Origin: Epiperipatus broadwayi
Lineage: Eukaryota > Onychophora > Udeonychophora > Euonychophora > Peripatidae
Length of the DNA stretch: 64,000 bases
NCBI GenBank assembly: GCA_028023455.1
Contig: JAQFVV010006474.1
Location: 507,001-571,000, forward strand
Reading direction: 5' to 3'
How positions within the stretch are numbered: position 1 is the first letter of the stretch; every line of letters begins with the position of its first letter. Below the pieces are notes generated by a model, which saw only the letters and a list, made by a program, of their open reading frames with translations, was not told where the DNA came from and did no database searches. Below are positions 37,700 to 50,864 of this stretch, one piece after another. A program made the position numbers and the translations under genes.

Positions 37700-38652
37700 T
37701 GTAATTTAGTGTTTCTCAGGATAGGATTTTAGCACCCATGCTTTTTAACATTTATATTAATGTTGTCAAGCATTATCTGAAATATTCTTATCTTTTATAC
37801 TATGCTGATGGCTGTAAAATCTTTAGAAGGATCACATTTGTTATAACTTCAATGCTTGGTGTGATTAATATGTCAGTTAATTTTAATGAATATTCTCTTC
37901 TTTCATATTCTAAAAAATCTGAAGTTTTAAATTTTTGTTATTTTATTAATTCTCACATAATTAATTCTGTTGAATCCCAAAAAGATCTGGGAGTTTTATT
38001 TTCTAGTAATGAATCTTTTCTTCCTCATTTAGAAATGATCATTAGCAAAGCTTTTAAAATTACGAGTGCCATCATTAGGCATGGTTATCATTTTGCTGAT
38101 GATACAAAGTTGAAATTATTTTTCTCATTGATTTTTCCCCCATTGTTCAATGATTTGGAGTCCTAATTCTAAACAATGATGTCATTTATCATAATCAGTT
38201 TTTAATAAGTTTTTCAAAGATGTTTCTCTGGAAAATAAAATTACTCTTTATCTTTCTTCCAGGTTGAAATATAGGGATCTTAAATATCTTTATAAAATCA
38301 TCAATCAACAAGTTATACTATCTGATATAATTTAATCTATTACAATTAGATCTCATGAGTATGATATACAGTCTGCTATTGTCTGTTATATTCAAATTTG
38401 TTGTTCTTTATTCAGCTTACCTTCTATATATGATCAGATTTTTGGTAATAATAATCATTTTAATTTAAATTATAAGCAATTTTGTAATATTATTGATTTC
38501 AAGTGAGATGATTGCTTAATTTATTTATATATGTATGTATTTATTTTATTTTTTTGAATATTACTTTTTTATTATTATTATTATTATATGCATTTATTTT
38601 TTAAGGTGCAAACTGTAGTTGGCTATATGGTGTTTTTTAATACTTAAATAAA
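37700..38652 (+). pseudogene. Decayed LINE, RT 3' part
   Basis: Continuation of the LINE at 33530. RT motif B reads VSQDRILAPMLFNIYINVV (family norm GVPQGS). Motif C reads YYADG at 37798, so the second catalytic Asp is lost. KDLGVLFSSNESFLPH and the KAFKITSAIIR helix follow, all within the frame 37738-38166. Beyond 38180 broken frames still show YRDLKYLYKIIN, a common Jockey/CR1 C-terminal phrase. The element ends AATAAATGGA just before an ATT array. Confidence 0.75.
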
Positions 38653-38775
<123 letters not shown>

Positions 38776-40106
38776 GTCATCATGTAATGATTAAAAAAGA
38801 AACTCTATTGAGATTGCCAGAACAATGTTACATTAATACTTTCCATATATAATGGCTTACATTGGCATTCATGAGGATTGAATATACTATGTTTAAATAA
38901 ATACTTTATGAGTCTTTGTAGATAAAACTTGGTTGAGAGATGAATTGTTTGTAAAAGTTTATAGTACAATATTTACATGGATTTAGTTAGCATTTGTTAG
39001 TCCATTGGTTTGTTTTAAATTGTTTCTCAAAGTTATATTATTTTGTACATTTGGTTATAACTAATACACATATGTGCAATATATTTTTATCCAGATATAA
39101 GCTTAGTAACAGTTTGATAGTCTTCAGATTTTGTTTTTGTGGGCTGGCATATGATCCTACTGGCAACATTGTATATGTTTTATTATCATACATCAATATT
39201 GGTTTTTGTGATGTCCATTTTCTTGCAGTATTTTTTTGATAATAGTTATATTAGGCTTTATAAGTTTCTGTTTACAATTTTGATTAGTTAAGGTTTTTTG
39301 ATAAAAATTTCCAATCACTATATAATTTTTATTAACTATTATTTCAAAATATTTATTTTTGTTTTCTTAAAGTGTATAAATTATTTTACTTTTATATTGT
39401 GAAGATTTTCTTAATTTCTTAGTTGTTTAAATCCCAACACCTTTTGTTTTAGTTACTGACAGTATAAAGATTTTCTTCAGAACTATTACTACTACTACTA
39501 TTATGATGATGATGATGTTTCACAGATAAACTTTGTCTTAGAGAGTTGTTGTGTTTACAAGGGGAATCTGTAGTTGTAGGTTTACATATATAAAAATTGA
39601 TTTATTGCTTTACACAAGATTTCAGGAATTTTTACATAGTGTGGATTAGTTACAAGGGTTTTACATAACTTGGATTGCCATAGTTACATTAGCAAGCTGT
39701 AGTTGTAGATTTACATATATAAAGTTATTGACTTACACAAGATTACATAAATTTTACATGCTCTATACTGTTGTATCTACAGATGCAAACCAGGTTTAGT
39801 TTTATGTGGTTGGATTACCCACATAACATAGGTTAGGGTTAGCAGTTCTCATGGTAGTGTTGCAATAGTCTGTGATATCGACACTGGTATGTGATCAATG
39901 TGGTATTTTTTTAATTTTATGAGTGCTGTATCATCTTTGCGTGACCAGGTTTCTGTTGTTGTTGTTGTTGTTATTATTGTTGTTATTATTATTATTTATT
40001 ATGCAAGGAACACCTATAGATAAATACATATATATTATTATATTACTACTGGAAATACTTGTGGCTGTTATTTACAAATAAATTAAATTGAATTGAATTA
40101 TTATTA
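38776..40106. other. A+T-rich DNA; possible LINE 3' end near 40090
   Basis: A diverged two-copy repeat has CTGTAGTTGTAG at 39567 and 39695 (128 bp apart). A GTTGTTATT tract lies at 39955-39996. The sequence AATAAATTAAATTGAATTGAATT before the trinucleotide arrays looks like the 3' end of a LINE, but no coding part was recognised upstream. Confidence 0.4.
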
Positions 40107-40403
<297 letters not shown>

Positions 40404-40584
40404 AATAATATACAAATAGTGGAACATATGCAGGACACAATATGATTATGCCAATTTTTGAATATTTTAAAGAAAAATTACAAGAAAGACAACCATATAA
40501 AATACCACATAATCTGTTTGGCCCACCAGAGACAAAAACCCCATTCACAAAAGATCTCTTCACAACAAAACTAAATACTATTCG

Positions 40585-40624
40585 AAACAATGGAACTCCA
40601 GGACTACCTGGAGTTCCATTGTTT
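40585..40624. repeat. Perfect 18-bp inverted repeat in the LINE coding region
   Basis: AAACAATGGAACTCCAGG, a 4-base loop ACTA, then the exact reverse complement. It encodes NNGTPGLPGVPLF. See the finding on palindromic mutation. Confidence 0.9.
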
Positions 40625-40965
40625 GTATTAAAGCATCTAAGTAAATTCACAACAGAATATTTATGTCAGTTAGCAAACCATCTAGCACAACAAATTCAAC
40701 CCATGGAGGGTGTCTATCCAATAGCCATAGTACCCTATAATAAAAAGAAAGCAATTATTCCACCTATTACAGACCTCAGACCAATATCTATGGGACCTTT
40801 GCCAATCAAAATTCTGGAGAAAATTATTAAAGATGAAATTGAACCGTATATAATGCCACTTATCTCCGAAGCACAATATGCAAAGAAAAACTCTTCAACA
40901 ACAGAAGCAGCTTTATTCTTCAAAGCAATTCTAGCAACAGTAAAACAGCGGAAAAAATACGGACC

Positions 40966-41004
40966 CGTTGTTGTGCAGCTTCTATGTCAAGCTGCACAAC
41001 AACG
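40966..41004. repeat. Perfect 16-bp inverted repeat replacing RT motif A
   Basis: CGTTGTTGTGCAGCTT, a 7-base loop CTATGTC, then the exact reverse complement. It sits where the RT motif A aspartate should be and coincides with the frame change. Confidence 0.9.
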
Positions 41005-42768
41005 TCAATATATACACACTTCTAAAAATGCTAAAAGACACAGAAATTCCTAGAACACATCTATATATAATTGCTAACCTGCTTCTGAACAGAGAGATCC
41101 ATATAACTTTAAATGGAAGAAACTCACCGCTCTTCACTACCCACCAAATCTATATCCCAAGGATCCCCTCTTAGTTCACTATTGTTTATATTTTACATCA
41201 ATCCCCTTATTAAAAGCATACAAAATGCATTTACTGGGATCGAGATACCAGACACAACACAGCGCACTACTTGCATTGCCTATATGGATGATGTTACCAT
41301 ATTCCTAACATCAAAAAAACAAATACCGCAACTCCAAAAGATATTACAAGAATATTCACAAAAATATGAATTATCATTTAATCCAGCAAAAACCACAGCC
41401 TGGTCTCTATACACTGGTAAACCCTGTACATCAATTTACAAATCAAAACCAAACTCTTTCCTTGGGTTCCCATTTCATATGGGAATTACAGGAATGAGAT
41501 GTCATATCCAAAATAAACTTAAAGAAGAAGCCACAAAAAATATAAACTCCTTGTCCAAGGCATATCTTTCACTATATTCCAAAGTACAGTTAATTAACCA
41601 GCTTATCACAACCAAAATAACTTACTATGTACCGGTTATTTCATTCTCAAAGGGGTTCATTTCAAAAATTAAAACCATATATAATAAACTACTTTGGGCC
41701 AGAAAAACAGTAGCAATTTCCACAAAAAAACTTAGCCAACCTTTAATAAAAACATCAATGTTTTTCATATACAGAAGTTAAGGAACTCAATAATCACAAT
41801 ACTTGCCAAATACCCCAAAATTAACCACTTGCTAGAAGTTACTCCAACAGATAGACCACCTCCAAAAGGTTCCTTTTTCACCAACATTATATACCAATGC
41901 AAAACCACAGACAAGATTCCAGAACAGTATTTGCATAAGTATTCATACTGGGATATTTATGGTTTAATAAACAGAGAAGCAGATACTAATGTTATACAAC
42001 CTATGCTAGGAATTAACAACAAGAGACTACTCAAGGAATATAAAAAATGGGCTCTAGAGCCCAAATACTTTGATTTTATCATGAAAATCAATCTCATTGC
42101 CTTGCCAACAACCCACTTTCTTTATCATAAAAGAATGTATATATCTATTGACCCCTTCTGTGGACTCTGCCATCGAGCAGAAGAGACACTGGACCACTTT
42201 ATTTATCAATGTGTAGCACTTAACCAAACACGACATGATATGTAACACCTACAGAAAACCGGGTACAATCATTAATCACATAATAGCTGCTTTTCAGGGA
42301 AGATCAATACCTAGCATTAGGGCAGCCACATTTGTTCTATATGCGTATTGGTGCACCCGATGTACTTTAATTGGCAATAACACCAGACGACACCCAGCTA
42401 CATTTAGCAACAAACTGCTACACATTCGAAATAGAGATAAAATAATAACCAACCCCCACTTATATGCAGCAACATGGTCATTGTTAAAACAACCATCAAT
42501 GCTGTGAATGCTACAAAGAAAAACTATCATACAACTAACATTCAAAGTGATATGCGGACAAAACTGAATAAGCTCCTCAAACTTTAGAACTCTGATTATT
42601 TTTGCTTGTTTAATTTTTATATTGTTATAGTCCATTAACCACAAAGTGTAACCACTAAATTCATTTATATGTGTTTACCCTAATATTATTCATTGTATGT
42701 TAAATTTCAAAATTTTCTAGATGTAAACTTATGTAAACCATTGAGATCAATAAAGCCTTTATTGAAAC

Positions 42769-43052
<284 letters not shown>

Positions 43053-44099
43053 CAATTATTCTTATATATTATAGCACATTTCTTATAAATGATATTTCTT
43101 TTTTTCAGTGTAAAAATTTTATACTTTTATTACTCATTTATACATGTACTTTAAAAAAATCTACTATAGACATGTGAAAAATTTTGATTAATTAAATATA
43201 TTTCTCAATCCCATTAGTCATTACTACAATTAATTATTTTTTTGCAAAAAAAAAAAATACGGTTATAAAAAAAGACATTAAATTTTTATTAATAAATTTA
43301 TAAAATTATTTTTATTTGATAGGATATTAAAGACAAAAAGGATTATTTGTAATTTACCATTGAAATATTGCTTCTATTTTGAAATTACATTTTTTTCATT
43401 ATCTTAATTAGCCATTCATGTGTAAAATGGTTCTATTTATCCTCTGGTAATACCTTCATATTAATTTAATAAACTTGTTGAGCTATTATAATTTGCTATT
43501 AACCTGGATTACTGTTAGTAATTATTCATTCTAGAGCACAATTAGTTACAGATTCTGAACTCACAGATACTCTATCAACATTTTCTGCTAGAAATAAGGA
43601 GGAGGGGGTATTTAGTTATGATATTAATAAACTACGATTAGTTTTTCTTTTGCATGATTTTTTTAATTCTTTCTGTCTACATATATATATAGCTTTACAT
43701 CTGCCTTTTTCTATGAGAATATATATTTGTGTAATACCAACCTTGATCACAATATTTGTCTTATTATTTTGAGAACAATTTATCTATTTATTTTTCTGTC
43801 TATTTCTCTGTTTGCCTATCTGTTCATCTATCGTTTAATTTTAGTGGCCATTTGTTTTGCTACTATCTATCTATCTATTTATTTCTCAATTATTTTCTCT
43901 ATCTTTTTCTTTCTTTTATGTGTTTACCTGTTTATCTTTTCATCTATATTTTTCTGTGTGTTTCTATCTGTTTATCTTTTACTTTATTTGTGTTTCTGAC
44001 AATCTGACTATCTGTAGTTGTTTATTTTCTTTTCTTATTTAATTTACCTGTATATTTACCTACACATGTAGCTACTGGTTTGTCTAATTATCTATTTAT

Positions 44100-44149
<50 letters not shown>

Positions 44150-46136
44150 ATGTGTGTGTGTGTCATCTATATACTATCTATATATACATCAATTCATAAT
44201 CCTCTCTGGGTCTGTTGATCAAAATAAAATAAAAAAACAACCTGCTTTTTATTAACAAATTATTGTATTCTACTGGGATAAAATTATTCAGTATTTCAAT
44301 CTAATCTACAATAATATTAATACGTCATTCGTGAAAAAAATCGAATGTTTTTTTTTTTTTTTTTGAGAAATGAACATAACCGTAATAACTTTTCATTATC
44401 TATTGAAGACTAATCTACAGGGGCTCAGGAATAATAGTAACAGTTGATAAAGAGATAAGATCAGTGAAATATTCAATATTATTTTCATATTTTTAAGCCA
44501 GAATTACCATCTTGAAAATGGTCAAGTTATCTAAAAATAAGGCCTTCACTTATATTAGAGTAAAATATTCAAATACTTTGTACCTACAATGAGCCCTTGG
44601 AAAGTAATGATTAGATCAAACGAATGTAACTGCCTAAAGAAATATAGTCTTTTTTATCATGTATACAGTTGGGAGATGACAATTTGTATAAAGATGAGAA
44701 GTGAGAAGCACTAAAGCAAGTGGTCCAGTTATTGGGAAAATTAGAAGCCTGAATGTTTATGATGATAACATTTTAGAAGATATCATGTGTTGGACTATCT
44801 TAATATTAAAATTGAATGCCTTTAAAAAAATATTTGAACTTTATTTACATTTTTATACCCATTTTAAATATTATTCTCATTTTTTCAAATATTGCTGACT
44901 TGAATGGTACCAATACTGTCATGGGGTTGGCCCTGGATCATTCATTTAAAGTATCACCTTAAAGATCAGTATTTAAAAACCTAAAAATCAGGTTCAATTT
45001 CCATGCTAGTACTGCCACTGATTAGGCCAACAACATCTGAACAAGAGAGCAGAATAATACTATTTGAAACATTATGTATTTACTAACCTGTGCTTAATAT
45101 TATTATCAGTTGAATGTAATTGCAAAATTCAAATAAAATTTCAACTTCTGAAGACATCCAATATTTAATGTTACAGGATGGAAATAGTCCAATGTATAAG
45201 CCTAAGTAATTAGCCTTTTTACACCGCAAGCTATTTTTCTGTTTTTATGTTAAGAACCCATTATTTCTATACTGAATGTTTACTTCAGGAAGCAATTATT
45301 TAAAGTGGCTGTTCATCTGATAAGATTGCATGCATGGATCTCAGAATGGACAGCTCTATTCCCCTGATTATTCAAACATATGATTTCCTCTTCATTGATT
45401 TTTTGAAGGATTGTATTGTGATTTTTGGTTATAAGTATTCACATATCAATAATTCCTTCCAGTATTAATTCATGGATCCATTTAGTTGTAGTGTAATTCT
45501 AATTTTTTCATTCATGTCTTTAAGATCCTAAAAAAGCAGCAAGATATTTTAAGTAATAACATCATGAATTTTACTTTTATCTTGAGACAGTTTGATATTT
45601 TACTTAAGGATTATTCAAGTGACATTTTTCTGTAAAATGAAAAAATGACTGATGAGTAAAAATTTTCATTTCTGTATTACATCATATCAAATTATATAAT
45701 TATAATAGTGACAGTTGCATTTTTATATTGATGATAGCATTTTAGTAGTAATTATATGTTTAATTATTTCTATCATCTAATATTAATTGTCATTAGAAAA
45801 CATGAAACATTATTTCAACTTTTCAAATGCATTGACTTGTTAGTAATAAGCCAACAAATTATTGTCTCTTCAGATGGCGCTGATTTAACCAATGATTGTT
45901 TTAGTATAGAAAAATGAATCTGGACCTTTGGATTCATGAATATTAAATTAAGGTGATGTTCTAATCAGCTAGGCTATACTGCCAAAGACAATAGAAATTT
46001 CTCATGACTTCTTCACTTTTTCCTAAAAAGAAAATTAATTAGTGGATACCACACTAATTATCATATAAGTAGTTTCTTCAATTTTTTTTACTATAACTTT
46101 CTTTTATGTTCAGATTCAGAAATTATATGAAATTAA
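43053..46136. other. A+T-rich DNA, no gene seen
   Basis: An imperfect CTAT/CTTT-rich tract at 43860-44010 gives Tyr/Leu/Phe frames that are not genes. TA then TG arrays lie at 44110-44162. No domain seen. Confidence 0.55.
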
Positions 46137-46578
46137 AGAGAAAGGATTTTACCTTTTTAACATATACGCTTTAATGGTTTTATAATAATTCAATGTTGTC
46201 ATGTTGAATGCAGAGAAAACTCTCAAACCAAAACACAAGTTAGAGACTTTATAAAGATAAGAGCAGCTATCTTATCTTTAACCTAAATTCTGATTTATAT
46301 AGATGAATCTGAAGCATCTTGGTTTGAGAAAATATGTAAGAAAATAATGGGTGTAAAAATGAAAAAAATACCATCTTCTTTCTCTCAAACCAAGATGCTT
46401 CAGATTGGCCTATATAAATCAGAATTTAGGTTAAAGATAAGACATATTTCTCATCTTTATAAAGATTCTATCTTGTGTTTGGGTTTGAGATTCTCCGCTG
46501 TATTCAGCCCAACATTGTTGAATTATTATAAAATCAGTAAGGTATAGCGTACGCTAAAAAGATAAAATCCTTTCTTTT
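46137..46578. mobile_element. Foldback (MITE-like) element with about 200-bp arms
   Basis: Left arm 46137-46332 and right arm 46380-46578 are inverted copies, with a 47-bp spacer. The termini are AGAAAGGATTTTA and TAAAATCCTTTCT. Arm identity is high, with small indels, for example in the AACCTAAATTCTGATTTATATAG segment. No target duplication is certain because the similarity fades outward. No coding capacity. It has no hammerhead core and belongs to a different family from the 18, 31 and 47 kb elements. Confidence 0.75.
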
Positions 46579-47748
46579 CAATTATTCTCTCTTTACTTAA
46601 TATTTTTGTATTCTCCCAATTGAACATATGTTCATCGATATACATACAGTGAGGTACTTCATATTGTAATGGCAATTCAGTTGAACCAAAAATATACAAA
46701 TATATAATAGTAAATTTTTATTCCAAATTATATTATATTGTGAAAGTTGAATGATTAATAAAATTCAATAAAAATGATTCCAGACAAATGTTATATGATA
46801 ATATTAACCAATATCATGATGATGTTTATAACATAATATGGAGGGTTTAAATTAAGTACACTTCCTGACAAAATTATTTTCAATTTGTTTTTTTAGGTTC
46901 AAAAATAAATAATTGAAACTTTAAGGTGCCAAACCTTCTAAATAAAAAGTTTACTTTAGGAAAACATAGTAACACCCAATCACTTTTAATAAATTATTGC
47001 CACCAATTCTGTAGTCCACAGTATGTTGCATGATTTCTCAGGATTGTGGATAGTAATAGTATAATTCTTGTTAATATCAAGATGTTTGGATAGAGTTTGA
47101 TAAACAAACACAAAACAAATGAATTGATAAAAAAATAATTTATTAACAATAAATATATAAAATTGTACAAAATATTAAAGATAATAAAATAATAAGAATT
47201 TTTTTAACTGAAGGCCTTATAATATCTATAATGATAAGATCATTCCACATGAAATATTTCAACAGTTCTAAACCATGATTTTCTGCAGATATTTTTATTT
47301 TAATATATTTATAATGTCTTCATTAGTTCTTCCAATTATTGGTGACAGTAGTTCTCATAGGTTTTTACAGCATGGACCACTTTATTACTAATGATATGAT
47401 TAGAGCAAGCAATACTTAGTTTTAGAAAACTTCAGCATTAGCTTCTGGATCCAATTTCATCACTCCAAATGTTTTGACTGGTGTTTTTGTTACTTTCTAG
47501 TCATACATACTAAATGGTCTTCTTATAGTTGCTAGATTGAATTTTAGTATTGAAAAATATTGTAAAACAATCACCAAGATACAGCTATTCAAGTTACAGT
47601 GGAAATAGTTTTAATCAGCACTTTCTTTTCTTCATTGGTTCACTACAATATTGCTTCTTTAGTTGAGTCTATAAATATATCACAGTAGACTGGACTGCCT
47701 AAATTGTTTGTTTCTTATTTATTTATGTTCTACCTCTAATGTTCACAC
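46579..47748. other. A+T-rich DNA, no gene seen
   Basis: A stretch at 47200-47690 is somewhat less biased and may be a decayed coding remnant on the minus strand. No family could be assigned. Confidence 0.45.
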
Positions 47749-47761
47749 TTATTGCTGGACT
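47749..47761 (+). repeat. Target-site duplication, left
   Basis: TTATTGCTGGACT; partner TTATTGCTAGACT at 48226-48238 (12 of 13). Confidence 0.7.
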
Positions 47762-47914
47762 TTAAACATCACATGATCACCATTTCTTATGCTTTCTTAT
47801 AACTGTTATTAAAATAGGTAAAACTTTTCATACAGTATTGCTATTCAATGCAAGAAAGAGTAATCAATGGTTGCTGAAAGAATTGTGCATAAAATCCCCA
47901 TCTAGTGCCTCCTT

Positions 47915-47972
47915 ATCTAATATCCCTAAACTAGTTTCTGATTTGTGGCCTTCATCATTGAGAAGACTTGGA
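47915..47972 (-). ncRNA. Diverged hammerhead-like motif
   Basis: On the minus strand AATGATGA replaces CTGATGA (C3 and U4 region changed), GAAAC and TAGT are kept, and stem I partly pairs. Probably inactive. Confidence 0.4.
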
Positions 47973-48065
47973 TCTAAGAGCACTGCACCTAGATCCTATG
48001 CTGCCAGATTCAGGGCTTTTCACTAATGATGACCATAAGCCAGAAACTAAATACAGTGCTCTCAG

Positions 48066-48124
48066 ATCCAAGGCTTCTCACTGATGAAGGCCACAAGCCA
48101 GAAATGAGTTTAGGGATATGGGAT
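48066..48124 (+). ncRNA. Diverged hammerhead-like motif
   Basis: CTGATGA at 48081-48087 and stem II GGC-CACAA-GCC are intact. GAAAC reads GAAAT and the stem III palindrome is broken (GAGTTT), so cleavage is doubtful. Confidence 0.45.
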
Positions 48125-48225
48125 GAGTAAGCACTAGATAGCGATTTTATTCACAAGCCTTCTGGCATCCATTGATTACTCTGAATTACACTGAGTGGTA
48201 ATACTGTATGGAGAGTTTTGCCTGT

Positions 48226-48238
48226 TTATTGCTAGACT
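48226..48238 (+). repeat. Target-site duplication, right
   Basis: TTATTGCTAGACT, paired with 47749-47761. Confidence 0.7.
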
Positions 48239-48532
48239 CAGGATGTTTTTCAAAAATCAGATTCTTCACCAGAAAGTTAAAAATTTGGTATCTGTTGTTT
48301 TTTTTTTTTTTTGCAATAATATGTTTTTGAAAATCATTTCCTCATTTTTTATTATAAATGCTGTGGACGCAAATAATTTTACAAATATTTTTAAATTATA
48401 TCATTATTTAATCATTCAGGGGGTGGAATGTTATGACTCAACCTCATCCAGATTAAATCTTATCTTGATCAGATTCAGCATTCTTTCTGCAAACAATGGA
48501 TTTATGATTAGATAAAATGTATCCAATGGCAG

Positions 48533-48960
48533 GTCATCATCATCAACCCTCTTCTCTGTACTTTAGCTTCACTTCTCCACATCACCTCAGCACACATCTC
48601 TTGGAATCCAGTTTAAGATTTCCAATTGTCCATCTATTATCATCTCTTCTATCAATATGTCCAGCCCAACTCCACTTCAGTCTTTTAATTTGTCAATGAG
48701 GTCAGTAATACCTGTTTGTTCTCTTACCCATATATTGCATTTTCAATCACTTCTTGTTACTCCTAACATGCATCTTTCCATACTTCTTTGAGTGGTCTGA
48801 AAGTCCCTATATTGCTCTTCTATTAAGTGTACAAGTTTCAGATCCATAAGTAAGAACTGGTAAAACACATTTATTAAAAATTTTCCTTTTTAAACACATA
48901 GGCATATTTCCTTTTAGTATCAAGTTATTTCTACCAAGAGCAATAAGTAATGAGACTCAG
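48533..48960 (-). pseudogene. RTE-type LINE, 3' fragment, second copy
   Basis: Minus-strand frames read KCMLGVTRSD, REQTGITDLIDKLKRLKWSW and AGHIDRRDD, collinear with the copy at 21486-21830 and reaching further into the RT connection region. The KRPRKRP segment has been lost by an internal deletion. The CATCATCATCA tail at 48535-48546 marks the 3' end. Confidence 0.75.
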
Positions 48961-50132
48961 TGAATTCAATTGTTCTTATTATGGAAGAGATTCTATCTAT
49001 AAATAGGCATTTCATTTGGAAGTAAAAGTCAAAAAACAGTCAAAACCTATCAGAGCTAAATAGCAGTGTGCATGTTGTCTATAATATTGTTAAAAAAGTA
49101 TGGCAAGTTCACATTAAACTGGAAGCTTTTAGAATATAAACCTATCAGGAGTCAAGCACTTAGGCAATATACCTAGCCAGCATATCTGGCATACAGTACA
49201 GTAGATGTGTTATGTAAAATATATGCAAATATATATTGTATATAAGCATTAATAAATATTTAATCGTACTTGTGTGAAGAGTTTCGTTTTTAATTCAGAG
49301 TATATAAAAACACACCATTTTCCTTCTACGTTTTATATTTTCTAGATAATAATAGATAGATACTCATTCGATAACAAATGGTGAATAGTATCTGGATTGA
49401 CGTTGAGCCAACTAATTGAAAAAAAAAAGATCCTTACTGAATTTGATCAGTTTGTAGACATGGGAAAGAAATTGTGTTTTTTTTTATCTAGGGCCAGGTA
49501 GGTTTTATTATTTATAAATGTCACATTTTAAATATCAGTAATTTTTATTTTATTTTTCAAGCCAAGTACTCACGTGGTAAATTGAAAAAGTCGTAGTTAA
49601 TATTCAAGAAGGCAGGTATAATATTATGAGTTTTTATAACTTCTTTATAGAAATGAAATATCGTATTAAGAAGAGCATGCAATAAAAAGAAAGCCAATTT
49701 TCTTTACATTTAATATTCCCAGCAAGATTGTATCAAGCAAAAATAACATTCAATAACATAAATTGAAATCTTATACTACGCCACAAAAGATGAAAGGTAA
49801 ACTCTAATAAAGCATACATATATAATCTAGTTTATATATTTATGTAGAAAAAAAATATTTCCTCATCTCTACGCTAGTGCCAGTTATTGTAATTCTGAGT
49901 AACGGTGGGTAACACATGAATGGGAATGTACTAATGTCCACAAATAATTTTGGGTTTTGTTCTCTTTATCAATGAGGACTCAGATTCATCGCTGGGACAA
50001 ATGTATTTCTTCATTTAACAGTCATTTTAATTTCTTTTTCTACTACTGTAAAATTAACTTTCACCAACTTGACTTGCTTGTACAATACATTTGGCATATA
50101 TATACTGTAGAATGCTCCTTGGATTTGGATTA

Positions 50133-50168
<36 letters not shown>

Positions 50169-50587
50169 TAATCCAAATGTCATTCCACTGTAAGCAACTA
50201 AATAAAAATGTATATATGTGTCAGAACAGTATCATAACATAAAAGTAAAATATTAATGGTAGTACTGTAGGATGCTCTTTGGATTTTGATAGAGTGTTAC
50301 ACTTTGCCACTAAACCAAATCATGCTGGACATAAAAATCAACTTGATCAATAATACATTCCATGATCTCAGCTTCCAAATTATTCTCACTATTTTTTTTA
50401 TCAAAGAATAAAGATGCCTAAGATCACTATAACTTAGAAACTGAATTGCCTTCAGATTTATATATCTATGCAAATGAATAAGAGTGGATATTCCAGTTTG
50501 GTTTTGTAGCTTAATAGAATAAAAAAACAGTTGCTAAATAAAATGTGTATTAGATTCAAAAAACCTAATTTCATGAGTCAAAAATAT
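48961..50587. other. A+T-rich DNA, no gene seen
   Basis: Contains a 56-bp TA-centred palindrome at 50123-50178. No gene supported. Confidence 0.5.
50123..50178. repeat. Perfect palindrome with TA core
   Basis: ATTTGGATTACTAATA, a TA run, then TATTAGTAATCCAAAT. The non-TA ends match exactly, so it is not just a TA microsatellite. Confidence 0.85.
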
Positions 50588-50700
50588 TCAGAAAGCTTCT
50601 CATTGATGAAATCCATAAGCAAGAAACTAGTCTGGGGATATTTAGATACAATAGCAATGGATTGCGATTTATTAAACATCACCATTTGGTATTTATTGTT
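50588..50700 (+). mobile_element. Degenerate fragment of the hammerhead-bearing family
   Basis: CTTCTCATTGATGAAATCC...AAGAAACTAGTCTGGGGATATTT at 50598-50643 matches the family around the ribozyme. The first box is TTGATGA (C3 changed). The rest is poorly preserved. Confidence 0.55.
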
Positions 50701-50864
50701 TGGTAAAGTACACCCTGAATGACAAAAAAAAAAGAGAATAAAAAAATTTGCTAAAAATCAGAGTCCCTATAGATAATTTTAATTACACTTCATTGTTTAT
50801 TTTTAATAATTTTGCATATGTATGTTAGTGGGTAAGGGGACATGTTATTTTTCTTTTATCCATT

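Larger units (their letters stand above)
40440..42768 (+). pseudogene. LINE RT fragment between two TAA arrays
   Basis: A 5'-truncated non-LTR element. Frame pieces are 40442-41053, 40968-41174, 41113-41781, 41829-42245 and 42235-42507. RT blocks in order: TDLRPISMGPLPIKILEKI, a missing motif A, SQGSPLSSLLFIFYINPLI (motif B), AYMDDVTIF (motif C) and LGFPFHMG. A C-terminal knuckle C-x2-C...H-x4-C (CGLCHRAEETLDHFIYQC) follows near 42160. Motif A has been replaced by a perfect palindrome at 40966-41004, so the RT is dead. An AATAAA lies at 42749. The clade is not assigned. Coding quality is otherwise good, so decay is recent. Confidence 0.8.
47762..48225. mobile_element. Hammerhead-bearing foldback element with target duplication
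   Basis: Starts TTAAACATCACATGATCACC and ends GAGAGTTTTGCCTGT, the same termini as the element at 18451. The minus arm runs to about 48000. It is joined to a short fragment with a hammerhead-like core (CTAATGA...GAAACTAA) and then to a plus arm from about 48048 to the end. Hammerhead-like blocks lie at 47915-47972 (minus) and 48066-48124 (plus). Confidence 0.75.

Noticed and set aside
47200-47690. Possible transposase relic on the minus strand
   Set aside because: Only weak phrases such as TPVKTFGVMKLDPEANAEVF; no catalytic motif of a known family could be recognised.
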